A stretch of DNA of 61,885 nt from a virus, in the IMG/VR virus record IMGVR_UViG_3300032213_001974, positions 1-61,885 of that record. One strand, given 5' to 3'. Below, piece by piece: positions 6,420 through 13,920 of the stretch. The translations under genes were made by a program, and so were the position numbers. Numbering within the stretch: the first letter of the stretch is position 1; every line of letters begins with the position of its first letter. Below the pieces are notes generated by a model, which was not told the DNA's origin, did not search any database, and saw nothing but the letters and a program-made list of their open reading frames with translations.

Positions 6420-7052
6420 ATGAGAAACGTAAACTGCCCCAAGACAAGAGTCTTCGTCCGCTGCGATGCGTTCGGAGGTTCAGCCGACCGTTTCGAACCA
6501 GCGTGGCTCGTCTCGGTTAGGGCGATGCGGAACCGCCCGCTCTGCTTCCAAGTGTGGGTTGATAGGTTTGCAGCTTGCTTCGACAAAATCCCGCCGCAAT
6601 GCTTGTTCTGGTTTGAACCAGAAGACGGAGAATCTGCTCTGCCCCTGCACAAAGTACAGATGTGGGAATGTCTGTCTGGTTCGATAGAGTTGTGGCGCAA
6701 AGACCAACTCAACGACGTACCCGTACTGGTCAACCTTGGCAAGGGCATTCCTCCTATCGGTGGCCACTACTGGTTCACACTCGACTACCTACCGGAAGGT
6801 CAGGCACAAGGGATCTTCGATGTCGGTGACTCCGAACTTCTTGAAGAACACAAAGAAGGAAACGTAATCCGTCTGTCCAATGGACAGATCGCTATTTACC
6901 CGAACAACCGGATCAAGTGGCTGCCTGTTTCGCTCACTGGTAAAGACGCCGCCGCGGCAATCCCGGACTGGGACGTGGCAACTAACGCCCAGTGGGACGA
7001 GTGGTGGTCTGACTCGGACGAGATCCTTGGAGATGCAAAATGGGCCTACTAA
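6420..7052 (+). CDS. Hypothetical protein (210 aa)
   Basis: This is a soluble protein rich in Trp and acidic residues. The N-terminal half has four Cys residues (NCPK, RCDA, LCFQ, ACFD) without zinc spacing. A central GHYWFTLDYLPEGQAQGIFD is followed by GQIAIYPNNRIKWLP, which looks like a small beta-barrel. The C-terminus WDVATNAQWDEWWSDSDEI is strongly acidic. No family is recognised. It sits in the early rightward block between RNA ligase and nuclease genes. Confidence 0.7.
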   Translation: MRNVNCPKTRVFVRCDAFGGSADRFEPAWLVSVRAMRNRPLCFQVWVDRFAACFDKIPPQCLFWFEPEDGESALPLHKVQMWECLSGSIELWRKDQLNDVPVLVNLGKGIPPIGGHYWFTLDYLPEGQAQGIFDVGDSELLEEHKEGNVIRLSNGQIAIYPNNRIKWLPVSLTGKDAAAAIPDWDVATNAQWDEWWSDSDEILGDAKWAY

Positions 7053-7064
7053 GCTATTACAACT

Positions 7065-7253
7065 ATGACCGCAACTTACACCTACCCTCCCGCCGTTACC
7101 CAGCGCTTCGCCAAGTTGCTTGACCTAGTCAACGACGAACGCAAGAAGCGCAAGGACATCATCGAACGCCTGAAGCTGATCGTCCAGAACCCCATGGCGG
7201 ATGAACACTCAGTCTCTGAACTCGAACGCCTGATCGCTGCCAACGAAAAATGA
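7065..7253 (+). CDS. Small helical protein (62 aa)
   Basis: The protein begins MTATYTYPPAVTQRFAKLLD and has a basic central helix (NDERKKRKDIIERLKLIVQN) and an acidic end (SVSELERLIAANEK). It is probably an all-helical or coiled-coil protein. No family is recognised. Its stop overlaps the start of the next, membrane peptide gene. Confidence 0.6.
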   Translation: MTATYTYPPAVTQRFAKLLDLVNDERKKRKDIIERLKLIVQNPMADEHSVSELERLIAANEK

Positions 7254-7357
7254 TCTACTACGCGCTGTTTCTCCTTGTGCTGCTGGTGCTCGCTCTGTAC
7301 GATCCCGGCGATGACTCCGACAATTTCGGAGGTCCTGACAACATCCACTCCTACTAA
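7250..7357 (+). CDS. Tiny membrane peptide (35 aa)
   Basis: MIYYALFLLVLLVLALYDPG is a single membrane segment, followed by a short acidic Gly/Asn tail (DDSDNFGGPDNIHSY). ATG 7250 overlaps the previous stop, and its TAA overlaps the next ATG (TAATG), so the context strongly supports translation. Many phages carry such membrane peptides in early operons. The role is unknown. Confidence 0.6.
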   Translation: MIYYALFLLVLLVLALYDPGDDSDNFGGPDNIHSY

Positions 7358-7674
7358 TGGCCAGCCCATCAAAAGCAAAAGGCAACCGCGCCGAAGTCAA
7401 GCTCGTCAAGTATCTCGAATCTGAAGGACTTGACGCGAAACGCGCGTGGGGTTCCAACGGTCGGGCGATGGGCGAGCATGAAGAGGTGGACGTGAAATCC
7501 GCTGGATGTCGCATCCAAGTCAAGGCGCGCAAGGCTTTGCCCGCAATCATCACCAGCGCCTTAACCGAACATGTGGATGCAGCAGTCCTCATGGAAGACA
7601 GGCGGACTCCAGTGGTGGTGATTCGGTTGGCGTCCTTCGCTAAGATTCTTAAAGATCATGGCTGGAACTTCTAA
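7357..7674 (+). CDS. Holliday-junction-resolvase-like PD-(D/E)XK nuclease (105 aa)
   Basis: The N-terminus SKAKGNRAEVKLVKYLESEG contributes the catalytic Glu of motif I. EEVDVKSAG gives the Asp of motif II, and RIQVKARK gives QxK of motif III at about residues 53-57. This order and the 105-residue size match archaeal Hjc-like and related phage resolvase folds, which resolve branched DNA before packaging or during recombination. It is translated through a TAATG overlap with the membrane peptide. Confidence 0.75.
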   Translation: MASPSKAKGNRAEVKLVKYLESEGLDAKRAWGSNGRAMGEHEEVDVKSAGCRIQVKARKALPAIITSALTEHVDAAVLMEDRRTPVVVIRLASFAKILKDHGWNF

Positions 7675-7861
7675 GAGGCGATACCGCCACCCGAAAGCTA
7701 CAGTCGGGTTCCGCGAACCCGCGCGTGGTGATGACCACAACTTTTCGGACGTGGACCGGGCACTGCACAAGTGGCTCATGGCTCATGATTCCGGATACCG
7801 GAAGCAGAGATATCTCACTAATCAACGTGAAGACGAAGGCGACGGAATTCCCCCAGCGTGA
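7658..7861 (+). CDS. Hypothetical protein (67 aa)
   Basis: It starts at ATG 7658, 17 bases before the nuclease gene stops, in a different frame. The sequence is basic at the N-terminus (MAGTSKRRYRHPKATVGFRE), with VDRALHKWLMAHDSGYRKQRY in the middle. A second frame (7827-8015) overlaps its end. Both could be expressed, since short overlaps are normal in this block. No family is recognised. Confidence 0.5.
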   Translation: MAGTSKRRYRHPKATVGFREPARGDDHNFSDVDRALHKWLMAHDSGYRKQRYLTNQREDEGDGIPPA

Positions 7862-8015
7862 CGGGACTGTTCTCTACGGCATCCAAATCAGGCGACCAAT
7901 CGCCCGCTGGGTGGATTTCACCCGTAACGGAAAGATTGATCTTTACAAAGACCCCCGAGCGCGGGATGACATGCGCGAGTACTTGAGAAAGCTACCAGAT
8001 CCCAAGAGATCATGA
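7827..8015 (+). CDS. Hypothetical protein (62 aa), GTG start
   Basis: The reading frame is open from 7725, but upstream codons overlap the preceding gene. GTG 7827 gives MKTKATEFPQRDGTVLYGIQ followed by VDFTRNGKIDLYKDPRARDD and MREYLRKLPDP. The alternation of strands and charged turns looks like a small folded protein. Its stop overlaps the start of the Nmad1/DUF1599-like gene (ATGA), which supports this frame being translated. Function is unknown. Confidence 0.5.
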   Translation: MKTKATEFPQRDGTVLYGIQIRRPIARWVDFTRNGKIDLYKDPRARDDMREYLRKLPDPKRS

Positions 8016-8578
8016 AACTAGACAACCTCCTTTCTCTCCACGAAGAGACCACCACCCGATGCCGCGAGATCATGCGGCAGAAAAACATGGACTACTCCGG
8101 AGGCGACGGCGACCCGTTCGCCAACTTCCGAATCGCGGAATCCTTTGGCTTGCATCCTGTTACCGGAATCATTCTCCGGATGACGGACAAGCTCCAGCGC
8201 GTGCGCGCCTTCATCAAGAACGGAGTCTGTGCCGTGGATGGCGAATCCGTGGACGACGCTTGCGATGACTTGGTCAACTATGCGATCCTCATGAAGGGGT
8301 TGCTTAGGGAAGAGCGCGCCAGCAAAGCAGTCCCCGGACACGAGACCCTCGAAGCTTCCTATGAAACGGTTACCGGGAACCCACCGGAAGAAAAGTGGTT
8401 CAATATTCCTAACGAAGTAGAACCCCAATACAGGCGTCTGAACTCTGGAGAAAGAATCAAAACGGGAGATCAGTTCAAGACGGACCTCAGACCAGAGTGG
8501 TCTGCCGTAAGCGCTTTCCTCGTGGGGAGTCCGTTTGATTACTGGGATGGTAAACTTGAAGTACGTCGCCCACTATGA
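8012..8578 (+). CDS. Nucleotide modification associated domain 1 (DUF1599-like) protein (188 aa)
   Basis: KNMDYSGGDGDPFANFRIAE near residue 24 and GIILRMTDKLQRVRAFIKNG followed by SVDDACDDLVNYAILMKGLL match the phage domain called Nmad1/DUF1599, a MazG/dUTPase-like all-alpha fold. Acidic metal-ligand helices (DDACDDLVNY) are present. The family is linked by gene neighbourhood to modified nucleotides and nucleotide pool control. The C-terminal 75 residues (KWFNIPNEVEPQYRRLNSGE and onward) look like a separate small domain. The substrate is not known. Confidence 0.8.
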   Translation: MKLDNLLSLHEETTTRCREIMRQKNMDYSGGDGDPFANFRIAESFGLHPVTGIILRMTDKLQRVRAFIKNGVCAVDGESVDDACDDLVNYAILMKGLLREERASKAVPGHETLEASYETVTGNPPEEKWFNIPNEVEPQYRRLNSGERIKTGDQFKTDLRPEWSAVSAFLVGSPFDYWDGKLEVRRPL

Positions 8579-8856
8579 ACTCCTACCCAGTCAAAGGTCG
8601 CCACGGCCCATCCATGACCTTCCACGAACAGGAAGATGGGACCTATTATGTCGAGCTGGTCGGTGAGTGCCGCGAGTACTCCAGATGCGGTTTCGAGGAT
8701 ACCCCGGAAGGGCGCGTCTATCGGTTCATTGATCCTCCGGGTGGGCCGTTCGTTCATGTGGGCCACCATCTGGACGACTTCAACCGCGAAGCACCCAAGA
8801 AGAAAATCACGGCAATCATCAGCGAGAACGATCGCTGGATACTCGAAGTAGAATGA
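8575..8856 (+). CDS. Hypothetical protein (93 aa)
   Basis: This is a small beta-rich protein: MTFHEQEDGTYYVELVGECR, then EGRVYRFIDPPGGPFVHVGH and ITAIISENDRWILEVE. No family is recognised. It is ATGA-coupled to both neighbours, the DUF1599-like protein and the helicase, so it is certainly within the replication operon. Confidence 0.65.
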   Translation: MNSYPVKGRHGPSMTFHEQEDGTYYVELVGECREYSRCGFEDTPEGRVYRFIDPPGGPFVHVGHHLDDFNREAPKKKITAIISENDRWILEVE

Positions 8857-10205
8857 AGACCCTATTCCCGGCGCAGGAGAAAGCAGTCAAGCTGCTGGTA
8901 TCCTCAATCATCGAACGCGGAAGCGCGTTGAATTCTTCTTGTACTGGTTCAGGCAAGACGGTCATGGCGTGCGCCGTAGCCCGCAAGCTCCACTGCCCGG
9001 TTGCTGTGATCGCCCCCAAGGCGACCCTCACCAGCTGGAAGCGTGAACTGGCTGAGTGGGGCATTGATCCGGTGTTCGTGACGAACTACGAGAAGATCCG
9101 TAATGGGTCGGCGCATCTGAAGAAGCCCTCGAAGAAGATCATGAAGTGGGTGTTGCCGGAAGGCACACTGGTGATCTTCGACGAGTGCCAACGCGCCAAG
9201 TCGCCATGGACCCAGAGTAGTCAGCTTCTGATCTCCGCGAAGATGCAGGGCATACGCACGCTGCTGCTTTCTGCCACTGCGGCGGAAGACCCGACTGAGA
9301 TGCGAGCGATCGGCTATGCCTTGGACTTGCATGGCTTGAACCGCGGCACTGAACTGCTGCCCAGCTGGGACAAGTGGATGAAGTCTTTCGGCTGCTTCCA
9401 AGATCAGTGGAAGAACTGGAGGCCCGGACCAGCCAAGAAACTTGAGCCACTGCACGAGCGCCTCTACCGGGACCGTGCAGTGCGAATCACTGAGCGCGAC
9501 CTGCCGGAAGCCTTCCGCGAGAACTGGGTGCTTGAAGACCCGATCGAGTTCGGTGCGGTCTCGAAGATCAAGAAGTTCTACGACGACGCGGGCGTTACCA
9601 CGGAAGTCATCGACGAGTTGATGGACCACATGGACGCATTCGAGAAAGAAGACCGCGCCAAGGCAAGAGACAAAGATGCGAAGGTCACCATGATGCTCAC
9701 CCGCATGCTCCGTGCCCGCCAGCTCACTGAGGCCCTCAAGGTTCCCGACATTGTCGAGATGACCAAGGACATGATCGAGGAGCACAAGTCAGTGGTGATC
9801 TTCGTGAACTTCCGCGAAACTCTTGACGCTTTGGTCCCGGCTATTGAAGCCACTCTCAAGATGGAAGTGGGCTACGTCTGCGGTGGGCAGAACGCGGAAG
9901 AGCGGCAGGATTACGTGGACCGCTTCCGTGATGACAAGCTCCGCGTCATTGTCCTGAACTCTGAAGCCGGGGGCACTGGAATCGACGGATTGCAGGACAC
10001 TCACGGAGTGTACCCCCGAGTATCGCTGATCTCCCTCTCCTTTAACGCCAAGACTTTCAAACAAGTGTTGGGCCGAATCCACCGGGCAAACTCAAAAAGT
10101 GACGCTCTCCAGAAGATTTTGGTTGCCAGCGGCACGATTGAGGAATATGTCTTGAAAGCGATCCACAAGAAGCTCTCCAATCTGGAGGCTTTGCACGGCG
10201 CGTAG
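8853..10205 (+). CDS. Superfamily 2 DNA helicase (450 aa)
   Basis: Motif I SSCTGSGKTVMA (GSGKT at 32-36), motif II VIFDECQRAK near residue 109 (a DEAH-box variant DECQ), motif III LSATAAED and motif VI-like VLGRIHRANSK are all visible in order. It resembles the Snf2/DEXH type of phage helicase. It probably unwinds or remodels DNA at forks or recombination intermediates. It is ATGA-coupled to the upstream gene and precedes an acidic protein by 8 bp. Confidence 0.93.
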   Translation: MKTLFPAQEKAVKLLVSSIIERGSALNSSCTGSGKTVMACAVARKLHCPVAVIAPKATLTSWKRELAEWGIDPVFVTNYEKIRNGSAHLKKPSKKIMKWVLPEGTLVIFDECQRAKSPWTQSSQLLISAKMQGIRTLLLSATAAEDPTEMRAIGYALDLHGLNRGTELLPSWDKWMKSFGCFQDQWKNWRPGPAKKLEPLHERLYRDRAVRITERDLPEAFRENWVLEDPIEFGAVSKIKKFYDDAGVTTEVIDELMDHMDAFEKEDRAKARDKDAKVTMMLTRMLRARQLTEALKVPDIVEMTKDMIEEHKSVVIFVNFRETLDALVPAIEATLKMEVGYVCGGQNAEERQDYVDRFRDDKLRVIVLNSEAGGTGIDGLQDTHGVYPRVSLISLSFNAKTFKQVLGRIHRANSKSDALQKILVASGTIEEYVLKAIHKKLSNLEALHGA

Positions 10206-10213
10206 AATCTACC

Positions 10214-10615
10214 ATGAACAACACAACCGAATGCCTATTCATCGGCGGACCCCGCGAGGGTGCCACACTCCAGATTCCGGATCTCGTGAACAGCGTCTTC
10301 GCCATCTCGGCGGAGGAAGCTGTCACAGAATCTGAGAGTCCCACACAGAGCGCTTCGCTCCAGAAGGACTATGGCTATCGCCGGATTGGTGAGACCAACG
10401 TCTTCGCCCACTCATCCCTCAATGACGAGCAGGTCGAAGCGATCATTGCCAACGAGACCGAACTGGATGACGAAGAAGAGTTTGACGACGAGTTTGAGGA
10501 AAAGCTTCTTGGCATCCGCGAACTGGTAACTGCTGCTCTCGCCCTGACGCAGCCTGACAGCGAGGCGACTCCGCTCCTCTTCGAAGCTATCGGAGAACTC
10601 AACGACATCCTCTAA
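10214..10615 (+). CDS. Acidic protein of unknown function (133 aa)
   Basis: The N-terminal NNTTECLFIGGPREGATLQIP and DYGYRRIGETNVFAHSSL resemble a small beta domain seen in other phage hypotheticals. The middle is strongly acidic (ETELDDEEEFDDEFEEKLLG), and the C-terminus is helical. The acidic segment could mimic nucleic acid or bind the replication machinery, but that is speculation. It directly follows the helicase. Confidence 0.7.
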   Translation: MNNTTECLFIGGPREGATLQIPDLVNSVFAISAEEAVTESESPTQSASLQKDYGYRRIGETNVFAHSSLNDEQVEAIIANETELDDEEEFDDEFEEKLLGIRELVTAALALTQPDSEATPLLFEAIGELNDIL

Positions 10616-10651
10616 CGCTGAGGCCACCCACGGCAAGAAAGGAGCACCGAA

Positions 10652-10810
10652 ATGAAGAAAGAAGCTGACCGACGTTGGATACGCCGGATTGTTCTCTGGT
10701 TGTGCGAGCCTGACCGACCATCTCTCGCGTGGCACTTAGAAGTCCCGCGCTGGAAATCCTGCCTCATCGACTGGGGGCGGATTTTTACTTTTGGAATATG
10801 GAAACCGTGA
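10652..10810 (+). CDS. Small basic Trp-rich protein (52 aa) with strong RBS
   Basis: ATG 10652 is preceded by AAGAAAGGAG, one of the few strong Shine-Dalgarno sequences in this genome. The product is basic and Trp-rich (RRWIRRIVLWLCEPDRPS, then WHLEVPRWKSC). Its end overlaps the start of the metallophosphoesterase gene by 13 bases. No family is recognised. A membrane-active or DNA-binding peptide is possible. Confidence 0.6.
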   Translation: MKKEADRRWIRRIVLWLCEPDRPSLAWHLEVPRWKSCLIDWGRIFTFGIWKP

Positions 10811-11346
10811 TTCCACCTGACATGTCCTGCTGGTTTATTTCGGACGCCCACTTTGGGCATGAGAACATCGCAAACTTTGCCGATCGCCCGATTGTTTCGG
10901 AGGCCGACAACGTGCGGTGGATCACTGAATGCTGGACCAGCGTCGTTAGCAAGAAAACCTCCGGGGACAGATCAGACATTGTCTTCTGCCTCGGCGACAT
11001 GGCCTTCAATGAGCGCAGCCTCGGCATTGTCCACGCAATGCCGGGGCGGAAGGTCCTGATCAAGGGCAACCACGATGTCCACAGCCCACAAGAACTGGAA
11101 GTCTACAAGCAGATCCACGGACTCCTGAAGTACAAGGGCATGTGGCTCAGTCACCCGCCCATCCACGATCAGGAACTCCGGGGCAAGCCCAACATTCACG
11201 GGCACGTCCACAGCGCCACGCTTGGTGACCCGCGTTATTTCAACATCTGCCCTGAAAACATCTACCCCAAGTTCGGCAGGCCGATGATCAACCTTGACGA
11301 ACTCCGGGCTTGGGTATCTCAATACTACTCACCATTACACGCATGA
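10798..11346 (+). CDS. Calcineurin-like metallophosphoesterase (182 aa)
   Basis: All the family metal-binding motifs are present: ISDAHFGHEN (DxH), FCLGDMAF (GD), LIKGNHDVHS (GNHD) and IHGHVHS (GHxH). ATG 10798 (METVIPPDMS) is chosen over 10729 because the longer form would lie inside the previous gene. Phage enzymes of this type hydrolyse phosphodiesters in nucleotides or act as nucleases, so a substrate cannot be named. It is ATGA-coupled to the following nuclease gene. Confidence 0.92.
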   Translation: METVIPPDMSCWFISDAHFGHENIANFADRPIVSEADNVRWITECWTSVVSKKTSGDRSDIVFCLGDMAFNERSLGIVHAMPGRKVLIKGNHDVHSPQELEVYKQIHGLLKYKGMWLSHPPIHDQELRGKPNIHGHVHSATLGDPRYFNICPENIYPKFGRPMINLDELRAWVSQYYSPLHA

Positions 11347-12473
11347 ACCAAGTAGACCACGCCTCACGAGGGCACCACGATTTCGGACCCTCCTCCCTGA
11401 AGTACGTCTCGGCGTGCCGGGGATGGAAGTCCCGTAACGTCTCCAACCCCGCCGCTGAGAAGGGAACCCGGATTCACGAAGCAGTAGAGATGCGTGACGC
11501 ATCAGGACTCCACGATGAAGACGAAGTCGCGATCTATGACAAGCTGATCGAAGGCGAGGAGCGCTGGATCCAGAACATCTTCGGCGACACTCCTGTGGAG
11601 ATCCACAAGGAAGTCGCGTTGGACATGGAACTCCCCTACGAGTCCAGCAACTACGGCACCTCCGATCTGGTGGTCATTGGCGGAAACACCTGCCTCAACC
11701 TAGACCACAAAACCGGGATCGGCGAGATCGACCCGGTCGAGGAAAACTGGCAGGCGTTCAATTACGCCATTGGAGTCTTTCAGCGTTGGCCGGAAGTGGA
11801 AACCATCCACAGCGTGTTCCTGATTCCGCAGCGAGGCGAGGAGCTTCATGGAACCTTCACCCGTTCCCAGCTTGAAGAGCTGGAGGACAAGGTGGCGACC
11901 GTGATTCTGGAAGGCAAGATCACCCGCCTCCGCTGGGAGAAGGGCCAGCCTCCGCTGGAGGAACTCAACCCGAACAACGGATGCACTTACTGCATGTTCG
12001 CTGATCGGTGCCCAGCCCTCGGCCACATCGCCTTGGAGATCGCCACCAAGTATGAACCGGAATGGCTTCCCGAAGGACCGATCAGGTCTTCCGAAGTCGA
12101 AGATCCGGAGATGCTGGGCAAGCTCTACACCATCGCCTCCATCGTGGAGAAGTGGGCGGAAGGCATCAAGCGCAAGGGAGTCCTGTCTGCTCTCGACGGA
12201 TTAGTGCCTACGGGATTCAAGATTCGGTCAATGGGATGCACCCGCAAGGTGACGAACCCTGCTGATTTCTTGGATGTCGCCGAGAAGCTCGGGCTGGCTC
12301 GCGAACAAATTTTGGCCTTGGCTGATTTTCCTGTTGCCAAAGTCCGGGATCTGTATTCTTCTACCGCCAAGCGAGGACAGAAGACCGCCTACGCTGAACA
12401 GTTCGAGGAGGCGATGGTCGCTTCCGGAGCTGTCGAGATTGGGTCTGAACGAGTAACCCTCACCAAAGAGTAA
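11343..12473 (+). CDS. DUF2800-like PD-(D/E)XK nuclease (376 aa)
   Basis: RHFGPSSLKYV-type N-terminus (HDFGPSSLKYVSACRGWK) and TRIHEAVEMRD are followed by the core: YGTSDLVVIGGNTCLNLDHK (Asp and DHK of the active site) and WQAFNYAIGVFQRW (Q motif). A cysteine cluster GCTYCMFADRC may bind Fe-S or zinc, as in RecB/Cas4-type nucleases. This architecture matches phage DUF2800 proteins, which appear in recombination and replication operons. ATG 11343 overlaps the stop of the phosphoesterase gene. Confidence 0.85.
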   Translation: MNQVDHASRGHHDFGPSSLKYVSACRGWKSRNVSNPAAEKGTRIHEAVEMRDASGLHDEDEVAIYDKLIEGEERWIQNIFGDTPVEIHKEVALDMELPYESSNYGTSDLVVIGGNTCLNLDHKTGIGEIDPVEENWQAFNYAIGVFQRWPEVETIHSVFLIPQRGEELHGTFTRSQLEELEDKVATVILEGKITRLRWEKGQPPLEELNPNNGCTYCMFADRCPALGHIALEIATKYEPEWLPEGPIRSSEVEDPEMLGKLYTIASIVEKWAEGIKRKGVLSALDGLVPTGFKIRSMGCTRKVTNPADFLDVAEKLGLAREQILALADFPVAKVRDLYSSTAKRGQKTAYAEQFEEAMVASGAVEIGSERVTLTKE

Positions 12474-12475
12474 TC

Positions 12476-12784
12476 ATGGACATCGAACAACTAAAACTGG
12501 TCCTCCAATCCGTGGATGGAGTCACTGAAGGCGCGAAGCAGATTGGTATTGGGTGGCTCGCGCTGGATTTCTTGAAAGACCTGCTAGGCTACGGCTTGGG
12601 GTTCTACGGGATTAGCAAAGCCACCAAGCTTATTTACACCATCGTAGAAGGCATGATCGCTACGTCCCGCTTGGGAGAAATCCGAGACATAGTAGTGCCG
12701 GGTCAAAGAGGCACAAGTGTGTCCCGAGGCGAACTCAACAGAATCTTTGAAGCCTGCCGCGCGGGCGTTACGCGAGGCGAGTAA
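12476..12784 (+). CDS. Hypothetical protein with hydrophobic segment (102 aa)
   Basis: A hydrophobic Gly-rich stretch (FLKDLLGYGLGFYGISKATK, then LIYTIVEGMIA) could be amphipathic or a membrane segment. The C-terminus is basic (RGELNRIFEACRAG). No family is recognised. It starts 2 bp after the DUF2800-like gene. An 83-bp gap with only weak hairpins follows. Confidence 0.6.
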   Translation: MDIEQLKLVLQSVDGVTEGAKQIGIGWLALDFLKDLLGYGLGFYGISKATKLIYTIVEGMIATSRLGEIRDIVVPGQRGTSVSRGELNRIFEACRAGVTRGE

Positions 12785-12867
12785 CTTTCCCTGACAGGGC
12801 CTCCTCGGAGCAGGTCCTACCCAAGCCACCCGGCAAAGCTCCCTCTCACAAACCGTTACACAACAAT

Positions 12868-13548
12868 ATGGCTACCAAATCATTCGTATCAACCACCGAA
12901 GCCCCTGAAGAAACCACTGCGCTCGCAGCAGCTCCGGCCCCCGCCGCAGCCTACGCGGCCAGTGACATCGAGTTGCCGCGCCTCCAGTTCGTTCAGAAGA
13001 TGACCGACCTCGACTTCGAAGCCCCAGTGGGTTCCGTAGTCCTGAATCGGGAAAGCGTTCTCTACCGTCCCGGAGTCAAGGTTCCGGCGATCGTGGTTGC
13101 CGCACAGAAGTTCTGGAAGCAGGACATCCCGTTCGACAGCGACCAGCAACCTGTGTTCCTCGGTTCGCAGGAAGCAGCGGATCAGTTCCTCCGTGAGGAG
13201 AGCAATGAGTTCAGCTTCATCACCTGCGCTTACATCTCGCTCCTCATTCAGAAGACTACTGATGCCGTGGATCCTGATGCGTTTCCGTTTGACCTCGACG
13301 GTGAACAGTGGGCTATCGGAAAGTTCTTCGCCCAGAAGAAGTCGTACGATACCACGTTCAAGCGTCTCGCTACCTTCGAGGCGTTCAACCCCGGCAAGCA
13401 GATCGCCGACGTGGTGTGGAACCTGTCAAGTGACCTCGTCACCAAGGGTTCGTATAAGTGGTACGTTCCGGGGCTGTCGCCCACCAAGGGAATCGTCGGA
13501 CCCGAAACCGCGGCCTTCGTTGGCCGTCTCTCGGGAGGTGCCCAGTAA
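12868..13548 (+). CDS. Conserved-type phage protein upstream of polymerase (226 aa)
   Basis: A low-complexity Ala/Pro N-terminus (residues 10-32) leads to IELPRLQFVQKMTDLDFEAP, VGSVVLNRESVLYRPG and a C-terminal KGSYKWYVPGLSP. The composition (beta-rich, acidic, aromatic) and the location just before the DNA polymerase suggest a single-stranded-DNA-binding protein or a processivity or recombination partner. I do not recognise a defined family. A protein of this type is expected here because no SSB is otherwise evident. Confidence 0.7.
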   Translation: MATKSFVSTTEAPEETTALAAAPAPAAAYAASDIELPRLQFVQKMTDLDFEAPVGSVVLNRESVLYRPGVKVPAIVVAAQKFWKQDIPFDSDQQPVFLGSQEAADQFLREESNEFSFITCAYISLLIQKTTDAVDPDAFPFDLDGEQWAIGKFFAQKKSYDTTFKRLATFEAFNPGKQIADVVWNLSSDLVTKGSYKWYVPGLSPTKGIVGPETAAFVGRLSGGAQ

Positions 13549-13853
13549 TGAGTACCTTTGTTCCACCATCCCCGAAGGAGCTGCTGTCGGCCTACATCGT
13601 GGAGATCGACCAGCACATCAATGAGATGGACGACAGTATCGTTCAGATCAACCATGCGCTGGCTGCTACGCAGGCACGACTTCACGCGCTGCTGTGCGCC
13701 AAGAGCGTACTGGAGGACAAACTGGTTGACTGGGATAATCTTCCCGAGACCAGCGACACTCCTAGCCTACAAGAGGAGCAGCTCGAATTCCCGTTTCCCC
13801 AAACGGACGAGCTACCCGACAATATCGTACCGTTCACTCACGGGGTAAACTGA
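13548..13853 (+). CDS. Coiled-coil protein (101 aa)
   Basis: The ORF starts at ATG 13548 in the preceding stop (TAATG). A heptad-rich helix (IVEIDQHINEMDDSIVQINH, then ALLCAKSVLEDKLVDW) predicts a coiled coil. The C-terminus LEFPFPQTDELPDNIVPF is acidic, and the QLEFPF segment resembles a clamp-binding peptide. This is a speculative reading. It ends the first transcription segment before a strong terminator. Confidence 0.65.
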   Translation: MSTFVPPSPKELLSAYIVEIDQHINEMDDSIVQINHALAATQARLHALLCAKSVLEDKLVDWDNLPETSDTPSLQEEQLEFPFPQTDELPDNIVPFTHGVN

Positions 13854-13864
13854 GTCACCAAAGG

Positions 13865-13897
13865 CGGGTGGGTAGCAGGTCGCTATCCACCCGTTTT
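13865..13897 (+). terminator. Rho-independent terminator
   Basis: The 12-bp stem CGGGTGGGTAGC/GCTATCCACCCG has one G-T pair, a 5-nt loop and a TTTT tail. It separates the helicase/nuclease gene set from the polymerase genes, which would allow graded expression. Confidence 0.85.
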
Positions 13898-13920
13898 ACT
13901 TCCTACAGACCACTCAAATC